DNA of 64,000 nt from Sphaerosporella brunnea (Eukaryota > Ascomycota > Pezizomycetes > Pezizales > Pyronemataceae): positions 113,700 to 177,699 of the forward strand of contig VXIS01000063.1 of the NCBI GenBank assembly GCA_008704415.1, given 5' to 3'. Below the pieces are notes generated by a model. It saw only the letters and a list, made by a program, of their open reading frames with translations. It made no database searches and had not been told where the DNA came from. Shown piece by piece: positions 10,752-22,207 of this stretch. The position numbers and the translations under genes were made by a program. How positions within the stretch are numbered: the first letter of the stretch is position 1; each line of letters opens with the position of its first letter.

Positions 10752-13700
10752 CTATACCCCCTCAAACACCAACATCTCCGCATCCTCCTCAAAGAACCCC
10801 TCCTCGTGCCCCCTCATAGCATCCAAATCGATCTGCAGCCCATCCCGCATCGCCGCCTCCAGCCCGCTCGTTCCATCATCGCAAAAAGTGACATCGCCCC
10901 GTCCACCTGCATCCGACAAAAAGATGCGTTCCGCATCCATCGGCAGGCCAAACACCCATTTCTCAGCCGGAGGGCTAGGAGGAGCCATAACGGGGATGGG
11001 GGAGACATCGTTAACGCCGACGAGTGGCCGTTCCGGTTCTGGTACTGGATCCAGCGCCGGTGAGAGGATATCTGGTACTGTAGGTGCGGAGCGGAGCTTT
11101 TTGGGCTTTTTACCCTTCTTTTTCGTGGGCGCGGACGACTCGCCTCGAGCTGCGTCGTCCTCCGAGTCCCAGGTAATAGGGCTTGGCGAAAGCATATTGG
11201 CATGGGTGAACATAGCTGGAGGTGGTGGCTCGACCTTGGGCTCTGGTGGGGGTGTGGGTAGCCGTGTAACCTGCTGCTTGTTGTACGTCGGTGGGTCGTA
11301 GACAAACATTTTCACCCTGCGCTCCTGGTGCCATGGCACAAAGGCGCTGTTGGTTTCGATCTCGGCCCACGCCAACGGTGTTTTGGAGTCGTGGTTGTCG
11401 TCGTCGCCGTTGCGGGCCCAGTGGGATCGGAAACCCCAGTACCCGCCTGCCTTGCCGTCGGAGTAGTCGCTGGTAGTGTGTTCGGACGTTGAGGGGACCC
11501 CGGGAAGATCGTATTCCCACCAGTTGCCTGATGCTACGCCACCGGTTGTGGAGCCCTTCTTGCCAGAACCGCCGGGTCGCAGTTCGTAGATTCTAAGAAG
11601 TCCTCCACCGAGCACGGCAACATAACCGCGTTCTTTGCCTGTTAGGAATTTGACGCACCCAGGTTGCACACCGGTGCCGGAAGACGCCAAATACACCCTG
11701 TTACCTCCGGGCAGTGGGTCGTTGGGGGACGTCCCGGGAGCACCTGATGGCCGGCGACCAGTGGAAGGCGATCCAAACATACCATTGCCAGGCGAGCCAA
11801 CAGATGAACTGCGGCTGCTGCGTCGCCTAGCCGCGGTTAACAGGGGCTGGGTAGAGCTGTTGAACTGGTTGACCATTTTTGAAACCACAGCCCGGGCGGC
11901 AGTGGTTTGTGGGCCCACAGCCGCGGAAGAAGGCGGCGGTCGTCTCGGGGGTGGCCATTGGAGGGCACTGTACGGAAGATCGTAAAAGTGTGCAGTGCCC
12001 TTCTCCGTGATGACTGCAATCTTTTCGCCCCGAGGCGCAAACCAGTCAACTTCCACCACAGTTGCGACCGTCATCCGAGTGAACCGCGCAATTTGGCGCA
12101 CATGCCGCCCAAGGGTATCAGTGGAATGTGCTGCGCCAGAATCCACCGAATTTGGACCCGTTCGTTGGTGACCAGGTGGATGGTGAACAACTTTCAGGAG
12201 GTCCCAAACAGACAAAACATCACCCTTTGAACTGGCAGTTAACAGGGAGAGTCCACCCGGTGCAAAGCTCAAAAAGCTGACACCGTCCGGGGGCAAGAAT
12301 GTTGCCATCGGAGGTGCGCCCTCTTGCCGAGCGGCGACAGATTTCTGCAAGTCGATAAGACTAACCAGGCGCGGTTCATGCGCCTGCTGGGTCTGTGGCT
12401 GATACAGAATCTGCTGTCCGTCGGGTTGTTCCTGCATCTGCCGCAGCTGCTGGCCCAGCCCACTCGGCTGCTGAGGATATCCCCCTTGTACAGAGCCGTT
12501 TGGTTGGTGAACGCCCGCCATTCCAATGCCGATGGGCGATTGATACAGTGGTGGCGAATTCCCATTCGGGTTCATGTAGCCTTGGATTTTCTTGTAACCC
12601 ACATCTGCAGCCCATTTCGTCGTTTTGATCAATTCTTGGGCGACATCCCTGGCCATCTTGTTGAGGAACGATTCATCTTCGAGGGAAAGCGCAGCAGAAA
12701 TCTGGGGCTGCGAAGGAGGCGCTGCAGCCAAAACGGACTGAGTCATGATTCGCACTCCTACTTCTCCGCCGGCAGAGATGGCTCCCATCGATGCTGGACA
12801 GTAAGCCAACCAGCGATCGGACAAGGCAAAAACAGGAATTCCAGGGTTCGAGTGTTCAAAACCGGTGCCGATGGTGACTTCGCTCGAACCCTGTGGATAT
12901 TGGACAGAAGTCCAGACTTTGTCCAAGCATTTCCATTCCACCTTTTCTTGCATCGGGCTTTTCTTTGCCGCGATCGGGCTTCCCTCCACACCGAAAACAT
13001 AAATCTCGCCGCTGGAACCGACGCCCATCACCACTTTGTCTGCCGTTACTTGCACCCGCAAGTTACCCCAAACTGGAGGGGGGCCACGTCTTCCAAATCC
13101 ATGGTCTGCAGTAGGGATTAAGGGACTGGTAAAAAGCTTACACAGTCGCGTCCTGGTGGACAAACTCCATATCTCGACAGTAGTTTGCCAATCTGGGGCC
13201 AAATCGCTATTCTGCGAACTACGATGAGAATTGGACGTTTCTGGCCGAGATGGGGGTGAGGTGGAATAGGGAGAGTCGGCGTCGAGGGAAATAGGCGCTT
13301 CCGGATCTGCATCGCTACCCGATCCCTGAAAGATCGGCGAATGCACAGTCAAACAAATTAAGGGCCTGTGGGATGCCAACGGGTCGTTGAGCGGTGGATT
13401 TGGAAGGATCTGCGAAACCTCTCAGCAAACGCGCCTGCAACACGTGTAACCCCAGGCTCGCTTTGAGGCGAGCCTGGTCGAGATCGCAACGCACCTTCGC
13501 GCTCTTGACGCTGCCCCTCAGCCCCTCAAGCCTGCCAATCTGCTCGACAGTGTTTCGACCGATGCGCCAAATATCGACCCCACCATCCCACCCAAGAGAG
13601 ACTATATTGTCACCACCAGTGCCATGTCCTCCAGAGGATCTCGGGTTGCCGTCACCAAAACCGAGTTCGTCTATTGTAGAAAGCTCGCAAGCGTAGTTGC

Positions 13701-14100
13701 TGTCCCCAGACTGCACATGTGTAGTTCCGTTTATTTGTCCGCCCGTCGAGCGTTGCGTAGAAGAGTAGTAGCCTCCAGCGCTGCTACCATACGGCCCCGA
13801 ATACTGCTCCTCGAAACCGGGATAGCCTCTGATTTGACGGGGTACACTGAAACCTCCCCCAGATGAATACGAAGCTGGAGCACTTGGTGGTGGTGAGGGG
13901 CCTCCGCTAAGACCTACGCCGCCTGACGCCGAACCGAGACTGTTTGGCGCACCAGAAGAGGGGGACGAACCGGCTCGAAACTGTGAAAACGGGATCGAGC
14001 GACTAAGCAAATCGCTTGGGTTTTGTAGGGCGGAGAGAAGAGGAGAAGTGGTGCTCGAGAGGCGTGGCGATTGTGGGTTCCGGATATTGCTATAATCCAT
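10752..14100 (-). CDS. BCAS3-like WD40 beta-propeller protein
   Basis: Large fungal WD40 protein resembling the BCAS3 family, whose members bind phosphoinositides in autophagy in animals; the fungal role is inferred only. Exon 1 14100-13495 and exon 2 13409-10752; 1087 aa. The 85-nt intron (GTGCGT...TTTCGCAG, 13494-13410) is chosen because it joins GSVKSAK to ILPNPPLNDP and RPLICLTVHSP, a reading conserved in style; read-through hits a stop. Residues 1-150 are Ser/Gly/Pro-rich and disordered. Propeller blades include NIVSLGWDGGVDIWRIG, DGVSFLSFAPGGLSLLTASS followed by GDVLSVWDL, and GEKIAVITEKGTAHFYDLP. The C-terminal half contains FVPWHQERRVKMFVYDPP and an acidic tail. It is convergent with the surface-protein gene. 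Confidence 0.7.
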
Positions 14101-16134
14101 GACAAGACGTGTCAGTTTGGGTCTCTAAGAAGCTTCCTCTATTTTTTAAAGGAAACGGCTTTTTGATGTGATAACAGTGGATCATGAGGGTACAACTTGA
14201 AAGACGCAAACAGGCCAGAATGACGGGAAAAACGACACGGTTGCGAGGCATGACTCAAAAGTCACGATGCAACCAACCAACCAGGGGAGTAGAGGGTTCA
14301 CGGACAATTCCCTTGGATAAATCCTCGGCCTAGAAGGGACGAAGGCAGTTCCAGCAGCTCCAGTTGTGGTTCCTGAAGGGTTGTTCTGAGCGATCGGGGC
14401 ACCGGATATCGATAGAGACGAAGGCACGGAGTCTCGGGGTTGACGGGAGTTTCTGTAAGGATCGGTGAAGGCGGGCATGCAGTCTACCTGGACGGGTATG
14501 TAGGGAGTAAGTGCGATGCAACTCGTCCTCGAGCTCCGCGTCCTTGTGAGCTTGTTCTGGGCGAAAAAGCGAGGCGCGGAGGCAGCACAATGGAGCGGCG
14601 GTTCAGTTGGATGGACACGGTTACGGGAGCGCAGACGAAGAAGGGTGTCGAGCTGCGAACGGCTTTAAAGCGTGTACGAAGAGCGATGAGGATAAGCGGC
14701 GGGGGGGGGGGGGGCGGGGGGTGGGCGGGGGTGTTTGAGTGATAATTTTTACGATAGATAAGTTTGGATGGCTTTGATTTTTTTTTGTGTTGGGTTTTTC
14801 TTTGCGGAGTTCAGGAGGAGGGGCAAAGGAGGGAGTTGACCAAGGAGAGGATTTGGTCCTAGCGGTTGATAGGTAAGTGGCTCAAGTAGCTCAAGTAGCT
14901 CAAGTAGCTCAAGTAGCTCAAGCAGCCCAGCGGAAGCAATAATGTGAGCCAAAGCGGGGGACAGAGCTCCAGGGGGAAGCTGGGTGGGTGTGGTTTGGGG
15001 GGGGGGGCACAGCGACGGGTGGGGATTGCCGTGCAGCGCCAGGAATTCCGATTTGCGCGGTTGGTCAAGTCGAGTCAAGGCAAGGCAAGGCAGTCTGTAA
15101 TGCGGTGGGGGACCGAGCAGCAGCAGCAGCAACGGCAGCGGCAGAAGGCGCCAATCAGTCCGTCGGGTGCGCTGCCAACAAGAGCAGATACCGGGCACAA
15201 GGGGCAGGTCCTGCAGCGGCGCGGTATGTACGATGCGCCCATATCTGGCCCTGGCGCTGATAGGTGTGAGGATGGCATGTGTAGCTATCTATCTGCCCGG
15301 CATGCCCCTCTGATTTGTTGCGCAGGCAGCTGGCTGGGCCTTGGCGGCTGGGTGGGGTGTCGCAGGAACCCCGCAGCGCATGCCGCAATCGTCTGCCCCC
15401 CCGAGGAGAAGTGCGTGCCTGGTGTTGAGATGATGTGATGCCGACGTTGGCCTCCTCAGCTGCGCTGGCCACGGGGTCACGAGATGCCACAGCCGCTCAC
15501 GGGCTTCGCGAGGGGGCGGCACGTAAATCCTCATTCCCAGTGCCATGTTGTACTGAGTACCTGAGAAGTAGCTGCCATCTACCAAGGTATCTGCTCATAG
15601 ATGTGTGGTTGACGGTGGCAAGGGGCAGACAGGGCGAGTTCGTGTGTCAGACTCAGCGTCATCACGCTCGTTTCGTTTGCCTTCCCCCATTTCACCCGCT
15701 GGCCGCCGCTTCACTCGGCCCGAACAACGAAGCTGAACGAACGATAAGGGGTGGTCAGGTGATGCTGCTCGCTGCTGCTTGTGGCTGGTGTGGCGCCGTG
15801 TGGCTGGAACATCGGTGGCTGGTGCCTTGTGTGGCTGGCGGGTGAGCAGCTGTGAAGTCCACTGCAACACGCGCTCGCGGGTCGGAAGCAAGGTTCAAAG
15901 ACACCTACCTGGGGAGCCCAGTTGAAGAGAACGTGATTCGTGAGCCTTTCATCGCGGATCGAACCGCGATCTTTCTTTGTCCCCCCGCCCCCCCCCCCCC
16001 CAAATCACCACCTTGATCGCGATATTCCACCACCCAATTCACCCGCTCAAACCTTACCGTCTCTGCCACTACGAAAAAAAAAAAAACAAAAAAAACAAAA
16101 AAAAAATCACCGCCATACCCACTCGTTTCTGACA
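14101..16134. other. Intergenic / divergent promoters
   Basis: About 2 kb between divergent genes. It holds G and C homopolymers (14700-14720, 14996-15008, 15988-16001), a 9-bp minisatellite (listed separately) and an A-rich leader (16073-16106) before the ATG at 16135. No additional gene recognised. Confidence 0.4.
14881..14925. repeat. 9-bp minisatellite (CTCAAGTAG)5
   Basis: Five contiguous units of CTCAAGTAG, the last changed to CTCAAGCAG. Not coding in any supported gene; likely a length-polymorphic slippage repeat. Confidence 0.9.
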
Positions 16135-17754
16135 ATGCCTTCCGCCTCTGCCACCGGCGGCAGCGAGCTCGGCCAATTCGTTCTCGCGAACCACATCATC
16201 TTGGAGTCTGTCATAGATGCTCTGCTCGAGTTTGCCGACATCGTCGCGCTGTCGCGCGTCTCCCGTCAGATCAATCTACACGTTCGACACCTCTTCCCGC
16301 TGCAAGCGCGCAAGCTCTCTTTCGCCGAGACCCCCGCCGCCAGTGATGAAAACGTGATCGGCGTATTCGAACAGTATCTGCAAAACGGGATGGGCTCGAG
16401 AGCGCGCAAAACTCTCCTCGACAATGGAGCTGTGGTTGTGGTGGGAGGCGGTGTACCCGGTACACCCTACACGGGTTCGTGGAGATTCTTAACCGATCTG
16501 GACCTATCGGGCACTGCGATCACGACGACGACGGTAAAGGTGTTTTTCGCAGCTACGTGCGGCAGGAAAGTTCCGAACCTACCGGCTGGTCGCTTCTTTG
16601 CCAGGGAGTTCCAATCCCTCCTGGATGATGGCATTGATGTCGATAGCCTGCTCAACCATCAGGGACTACGCCTCAACAGGCTATCCGTCACAGGGTGCCG
16701 CCGTGTCGAGGCAGCGAAGCTGATTCACTTCTTCCGCAGGGTAGTGGATATCACGACTGCCAAAGCCAGGATTAGGGTGTGTGATCCACCTGCCAGGCTC
16801 CCCCTATGCCGATGCTAACCTCGCCTCCAGCGATCGACTCCTGGAGGCCCCCCAAACTTCATTACCGCCATGGCACAACACGTACCGGAGTATTTACAAA
16901 TGTTAGGACTTACCGATGAGGACGTTACTTCAATCAAGGGCCCACTGCCACGCAACGCCGACGAGCTGGAAAAGTTCAACCTACCATGCTCTTCGCTCAG
17001 CCGGCTTGATGTGGCTGGCATATCTGGACTCGAGGTAGCCGGAGAGGACTATGTCAACACTGTCTTTTCGAACATCGCACATCTCTGCACAGTGACCGGC
17101 GTTCTCGGCATCGAGATTGACATCCAGTTCTGCCAGGGAGCCACCTGCGCCTACGGCGTCCAGGAGGACCCCGATGGCCTCAGCTTCCCCTCCAGCCCTG
17201 TCGAGAACTATCGCGACAGCTACAAGCGCCCGATGCCGCACATCCCGTACGAGCGCATCGTCCTCGCCCCCTCGGGCCACATCTTCCGCTTTCCCAAGCA
17301 CCTCGTCCCAAGGGTCAACCCGACCATGCCCAGCGGTCCTCTGCTCCTAGGTCCGCACCCCCATCTGCTGCCTGCGAGTCCAAACCATACCATCTTTTTG
17401 CAGCAGTCCCAGCCCCAGGTCCCAGGTCCGCCGCCTGGCCTTCCGGTTGGCACAAACCTCGTGATGGTTCCGATCCTTCCCCCACACAACGCGCACCCTC
17501 CAAGTATTCTCTTCCAGCCGCAGGTCCCGGACATGAGACACACCCCTACATTTGAGAACGGCAGGTTGCACAAACGGAACGTCGCGATGCTTCACGGCCC
17601 GAGAGGACTTTGCGAGAGCTGCGGAAGAGAGGTGTGGTTGTGCGAGGACTGCAACACTTTCTGGGTGCCGCTCTGCGGTGGCTGCGCTGCTAAGGCTTCC
17701 AGAAGCTCCGGCGCTGACGCCGACGCCGACGCCGGCACCGATAACAATCAGTAA
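16135..17754 (+). CDS. F-box/LRR-like protein of unknown target
   Basis: Not assigned to a named family. Exons 16135-16776 and 16831-17754 with a 54-nt intron (GTGTGT...CTCCAG, branch GCTAACC), phase 0; 521 aa. The N-terminus (HIILESVIDALLEFADIVAL, then SRVSRQINLHVR) resembles a degenerate F-box. LRR-like stretches follow (FLTDLDLSGTAITTTTVKVF, LRLNRLSVTGCRRVEAAKL), suggesting a substrate adaptor for an SCF ubiquitin ligase. The C-terminal third is proline-rich and ends in a small Cys cluster (GLCESCGREVWLCEDCNTFW, then LCGGC) that could bind zinc. The ATG at 16135 is preferred over the in-frame one at 15940, whose extension is only a Pro/Lys homopolymer translation. Confidence 0.6.
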
Positions 17755-20373
17755 ACGAGGATTTTCAATTGTTGTTTCATAGTACTTCTGCATCTCTATC
17801 GCGTCTTTTTTTTTCTTTTTGCTTTCATTTGTCTCTTCGTCATCACAATGAGCGCGGTATTTGTTGGTTGGTTGGTTGGTTGAGAGCATCTTTCACCTGG
17901 TGCATTTTCATTTCGGATTTTTTTACCATTTCTTTTTTTTTTTTTTTTTTTTCTTTTCTGGGATCATTCTGCATAAGTTTGGGTTTGGGAATCGCCGGCG
18001 GTCAGATCACAAGATAAATCATATGGAGTTTGTGGCGTTGGTATTTCCCTATGTTTGCTTTTTGATTTTTTCCTGTTGGACCCTTGGGGTGGTAGATGTT
18101 GGTATGTAGCTATTTACAGACGTCCAGAGTCAGCGAATACGATACAACCTGCTTTACTCGACGAGATAACCGGCGAGACTGGACTAGGGTTGTTCTAGAG
18201 TGCTTAAGTAGATATCTGGTCCGCAACGGTCGTGCTTGTAACGCAACTCAAACTACCAACAGGCCTGAGATAGCTAAACGGCCTGAGGCAGGCGGCGGAC
18301 GCGGTGGGAGGAGGTGCTTGCAAATTGCTCTTTACTTCTTTCTCCCCATGGGGCGGGGGGGGACTTATCTCGATATCGCGATGGCCATATGATAGGGGGG
18401 GGATTATTAGAGAGGATCCCCCCCACATCCAAGAAGAAAGAAGATTACAAACTGGACCGGGACGGTCGATCCTTTCGAATTCTTCTTCGAAAGGTTAAGT
18501 TTGCAGGGTTACTAATTCTGGTGTTGATTGGATCGGGGTAGGAAGTATTGCAGCGCTGCTGCTGCTGCTGCTGGCAAAACTGGTTAGGGTGTACTCGTGC
18601 CTTGCCTTGCCCTTCCGTTCCTTACAGTTCGAGATACTTACTTTACATACTACACTATTTGCTTACCTATGCATTTTGGCCCCCGGTTGCTGGCTGGTGT
18701 TGCGGGAAGGATGATGATTTATCCGGATGGATGAATGTTCGAGTGAGTATGTAGAGTACTAGTACATGGCTACGCCGGCGTGCGGCGGCAACGAAAGCGT
18801 AAACAAAAAAAAAAAACCCACGGAAATTAAATTCCAGCGTGGAGGAGGAGGAGGGAGAAAGTTGTAAACCATACCGTACGTCAGATTCCGGAACTCAGAT
18901 TCCGGAACTCAAAAAAAACTACAATGTACAACTGGCAATAAATAGTGGCGTTCGTTGGTTAGCCCTCTAATTCACCGGCGCGGCGTGGGCTACAGATGGA
19001 AGGCCCCGCATCAAACAAACTTTATCGTACCTTAATTATATGAAGGGACATTTTTTTTTTTTACGTAGCGGTTGGGGGGGGTTGAAGGTTATATATACTG
19101 AATGCTCCGATTCGGGCTTGCGAAAAATGGACTGAGCCCGCTTTCATGCTGGCTAGCTTTCTTTATATATACGAAGAGTGATACCCAATGAAGCAGCACA
19201 TTCGCTCATGCAGCCGCGAGTTGAAAAGCCAGTCCGGCCCCAACGGCTGGCTGGCTATTGAGAAGGAGGACACAGGCTTAACCCACCATCCCCTCCAAAA
19301 CGTCACGTACACCGCATCGCCGCCGGAACGGCTGCACATTGCATTGCCATCACCGCGGTACGTCTGTCCATCCATGCGGGCTTCCTCAGTGTGTCCATGC
19401 TTTACTGTGGATCCCACGAAAAAGGCTGCGCCATTTCGATGGATGCTGTCTATTTGGTCTCGGCCGTTGTTACCAGCAGGTAGGTAGGTAGGTAGGTAGG
19501 TATGTACCTAGGCCCAAACGAGAGCAACCGGAGGATAGTTGTTTGACTTTTTTTTTTTTTTGTCGTCTGGAATTGCGATCTGGTGGCGGGCGGCCATAGA
19601 TAGAGACCGCCAACTGCCCAGCGCTCTGCTCTAATTTGGCCCGATCCCCGCACGGATACAGTCCACCACTGACTGCAATGGAGTTGCCGGAGCAAGTCAG
19701 TCCGAGATACTTTTCTGAGTTTTTTTTCGAAGACTACGGTGGCGAGCAGGCTGTCCCTATTGGCAGATGGCAGCGCTCCCGACGTTGCTCTGGTGGCCTT
19801 CCGCCCCTCGCTCCGGTGATGTCGCCTCGAGGGACTTCGCGCCGAGTAGTATCCTGTGTTTTTTTTCTGAGGAAACGGATCGGATGTTGGGTGAACTGCA
19901 ACATTTCAGGCGCGGGCATCCACTTTCGCCGGCAAGCCCGCCAATTTTTTTAATTTTTTTATAACTTCGTAGTATCAGTCACTGTCATATACCCTCCGCC
20001 CCCGCCCCCCCTGCCCGTCCGATGTTCAAAATTGTCACCTTTCCATCCGTACCTTATTGTTTGCTACCAGTATTCAACGGGGGTGGCCCAGCTTCCGAGG
20101 GGGGGGGGGGGGGAGGCCAACCTTCAAGTTCTCGGGCAGCTTTTGCTTCTTTCTTTCTTCATCGGCAACCCGAGTTTGTCCCGCCAAAAAAAAACCAAAA
20201 AAAAAAAAAAAAAAAAACGGTTCTACGTATGAAGCAGGTATGTAAATATCGCAATTCACCGGGGGGCAAGTTTACAACCAAGCCAACATTTCCTCAACAG
20301 CCGCCACCTTTCTCCAAAAACACAAAACACAAACCGCACAGAAAAACAACAAACAACAAACAACAACAACCCA
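17755..20373. other. Gene-poor intergenic region
   Basis: About 2.6 kb without a convincing gene. Contains T runs (17933-17951, 19050-19061), a CTG tract near 18557-18573, a duplicated 14-mer at about 18889-18917 (CAGATTCCGGAACT twice), a (TAGG)n tract at 19481-19501, a G run at 20100-20112 and an A run at 20198-20216. Confidence 0.4.
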
Positions 20374-20598
20374 TCAACTGTACAGTACACGCCCCGGATA
20401 CCCCTCCAACTCCGCCGCCGCGCAGTCAGCCTCAGCCTCCGGGCAACAAACACGCTTGTCGCAGACGACGCAGGGCCGACGGTAAGCCGGCGGCATGCCG
20501 GCGGGAGCCCAGCTGTTGCCGTCGTAGCGGCAGCGGCAACACACCCAGAAGGTATGTCCCCCGGCTCCGGCGGTTTCGTTGGCGTAGCGGATACACAT
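20374..20598 (-). CDS. Small Cys-rich zinc-ribbon-like protein, copy 1
   Basis: Single-exon 74-aa protein of unknown function, starting MCIRYANETAGAGG. It carries the pattern seen in two other genes of this window: Met-Cys start, Gly-Gly, aromatic-Trp-x-Cys-Cys-x-Cys (FWVCCRC), Asn-x-Trp (NSW), then Cys-x2-Cys-x4-Cys (PCVVCDKRVC). The spacing suggests metal binding of zinc-ribbon type, but no enzyme motif, signal peptide or membrane helix is visible. An (AT)n tract about 95 bp upstream could act as TATA. It is isolated, 2.6 kb from the nearest gene. Its reality rests on the shared pattern with the copies at 33243 and 47336. Confidence 0.6.
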   Translation of the reverse strand: MCIRYANETAGAGGHTFWVCCRCRYDGNSWAPAGMPPAYRRPCVVCDKRVCCPEAEADCAAAELEGYPGRVLYS

Positions 20599-20690
20599 TT
20601 CTCTCTCTCTCTCTAGCTCGGCTTTTCGTGTTTGGGACTGCTGCTATGCTTTGTGTTGGAGATAGAGATAGAGATTGCTCTCTGAGCCCC

Positions 20691-20710
20691 ATATATATAT
20701 ATATATATAT
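20691..20710 (-). promoter_or_regulatory. (AT)n TATA-like tract upstream of Cys-rich copy 1
   Basis: Ten AT dinucleotides roughly 95 bp upstream of the ATG at 20598. Its position fits a TATA element, but it could simply be a microsatellite. Confidence 0.4.
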
Positions 20711-21358
20711 ACACAAGTTACCAAGTTGCCAGGCGCAGAGGCGCATTGAAAAGCCGGCGCAGGAGATATCAATGAAGAATTGAAAAATGGAGAATTGAAA
20801 AGTGAAAACAAACAAAAGAAAAAAAAAAAAAAAAAAAGGTAAATACCATGATCGGTATTTTTTTTTTATAGGGGCAAATCACTATTCCGGCGAGCCCACC
20901 ACGCAATGGATGGACGAGAGAGATACCCGCCAAAAACACGGCCCTCGCAGACTCGGGCAGATTGCGATTTTTAACGCTTTAAAAGCTGGGCTGTAGTGTT
21001 GCCCATGACCTGTGACTGGTTGGCAACGCTTGACTTTGTACACTGACTTCTGAGCGAATTGTGGAAAACACATATTTCCCTCAGCTTCTGGTTCCAACGG
21101 TGAAAGAACACCTTATTGGACGGAATACAATTGGCCGTGACATCGTTAAGCTGTGGCATAGCAATCGTGAGGACCTGAAATTTCATCTTGGACAGCACAT
21201 TGCCTCCGGCGGTATGATTAGCCTTACCCTCGTGCAGGTTGTCGATGCGCGATGGCTGCTGAGTGATGGCTAAAACCTTGCAGAAAAAATAGGTTGTCGG
21301 AGTAGGCCTTACAACATTGAGTGTTTATAGGTCCGACTGCTTTCAACCTCATATCAAA
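20711..21358. other. Intergenic
   Basis: No recognised gene. A 70-codon frame at 21061-21273 (+) has a fairly balanced composition and may be a gene remnant, but has no recognisable motif. Confidence 0.35.
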
Positions 21359-21445
21359 AAGCCCCCATGGCCCAGTGGTATAAACTGCCGGGTAGGACTG
21401 GTACCCCTTCACAGCTGGGGTGCCCCGATTCAAGTCCTGGGGCTT
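21359..21445 (+). repeat. tRNA-like head of a possible SINE (or tRNA pseudogene)
   Basis: The 87 nt open with AAGCCCC and close with GGGGCTT, a perfect 7-bp acceptor stem. An A-box-like TGGCCCAGTGG and a B-box-like GATTCAAGTCC are spaced as in pol III internal promoters. A GGGTA/TACCC stem with a 7-nt loop sits at the anticodon-arm position, but loop position 33 is not T and the T-stem has two mismatches, so a functional tRNA is unlikely. Non-tRNA sequence with T-rich stretches follows to about 21570, as in tRNA-derived SINEs. Confidence 0.45.
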
Positions 21446-22207
21446 GCTTCCTCGCCGCCTCCTACACGCCTGGGAGCGGAAGGTTTTTGCTGCTCTCCCC
21501 TTTGCGTAGATTTTGTTGCCTAAGCGCGTGGACTTTTTTATTAATTTTCTTATGCATTTCCTTTAATTTTCTTTGAGAGGGGAGGTGTGGAGTTGAATGG
21601 TGGGTTACTGAGCAGGCGGGAGTGGACAGAGTGAGAATGCATGACCGCACTGCCCATTAGAAGAAAGACCACACGGTGTGCAGTCATTAGTACAGCGCCA
21701 CTTAGAATAAATGTACGTGATTTTCTCTATTGCAGCGGGCGTCGGGCATGGTGGTAGAGTGAAGCGCCGGCGTCGTCGCTGTTCTACTTGCTAAGACAAA
21801 AGTTACGAACGATGTCATGATTACTGACCAAGGTTACTGAACGTAACTCCGTTCATGGGCAACACTACTGGGCTGGTTTGGCGTCTGAGAAGAGAGCAGA
21901 AGAGAGGCATCTATGCTGTGTGGGTAAACCATGTGGATGTTCTTATGTCTGACAATATTTCAAGAGTGATATAATACGCGTATACGTGAATGCAGAAGCA
22001 AGGTAAAGATCCGACACCATAACGCATGACGAGCGACGTGACAATCCATGACCCCACCTGCATAATCCAAACCGATGATTCATTATCACGTTCTAATATA
22101 CACGCGCGAGAAGAAAAAGACAAGATATTTCCAACACCAGCAGAAAAAATACAAAGGTCATATCACGGAAATAGAGTTAATCGGAAAGGAAAAAACAGGA
22201 CTCCTTT
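21446..22207. other. Intergenic
   Basis: Possible SINE body up to about 21570, then the HRD1 3' flank. No gene recognised. Confidence 0.4.

Noticed and set aside
12324..13121. 265-codon plus-strand frame
   Set aside because: Antisense shadow of the BCAS3-like gene.
15940..16134. Upstream in-frame start for the F-box-like gene
   Set aside because: The extension translates C and A homopolymers into Pro and Lys/Gln runs, typical of a leader rather than coding sequence.
21359..21445. Functional tRNA gene
   Set aside because: Although the boxes and acceptor stem fit, position 33 is not T and the T-stem has two mismatches, so a pseudogene or SINE head is more likely.
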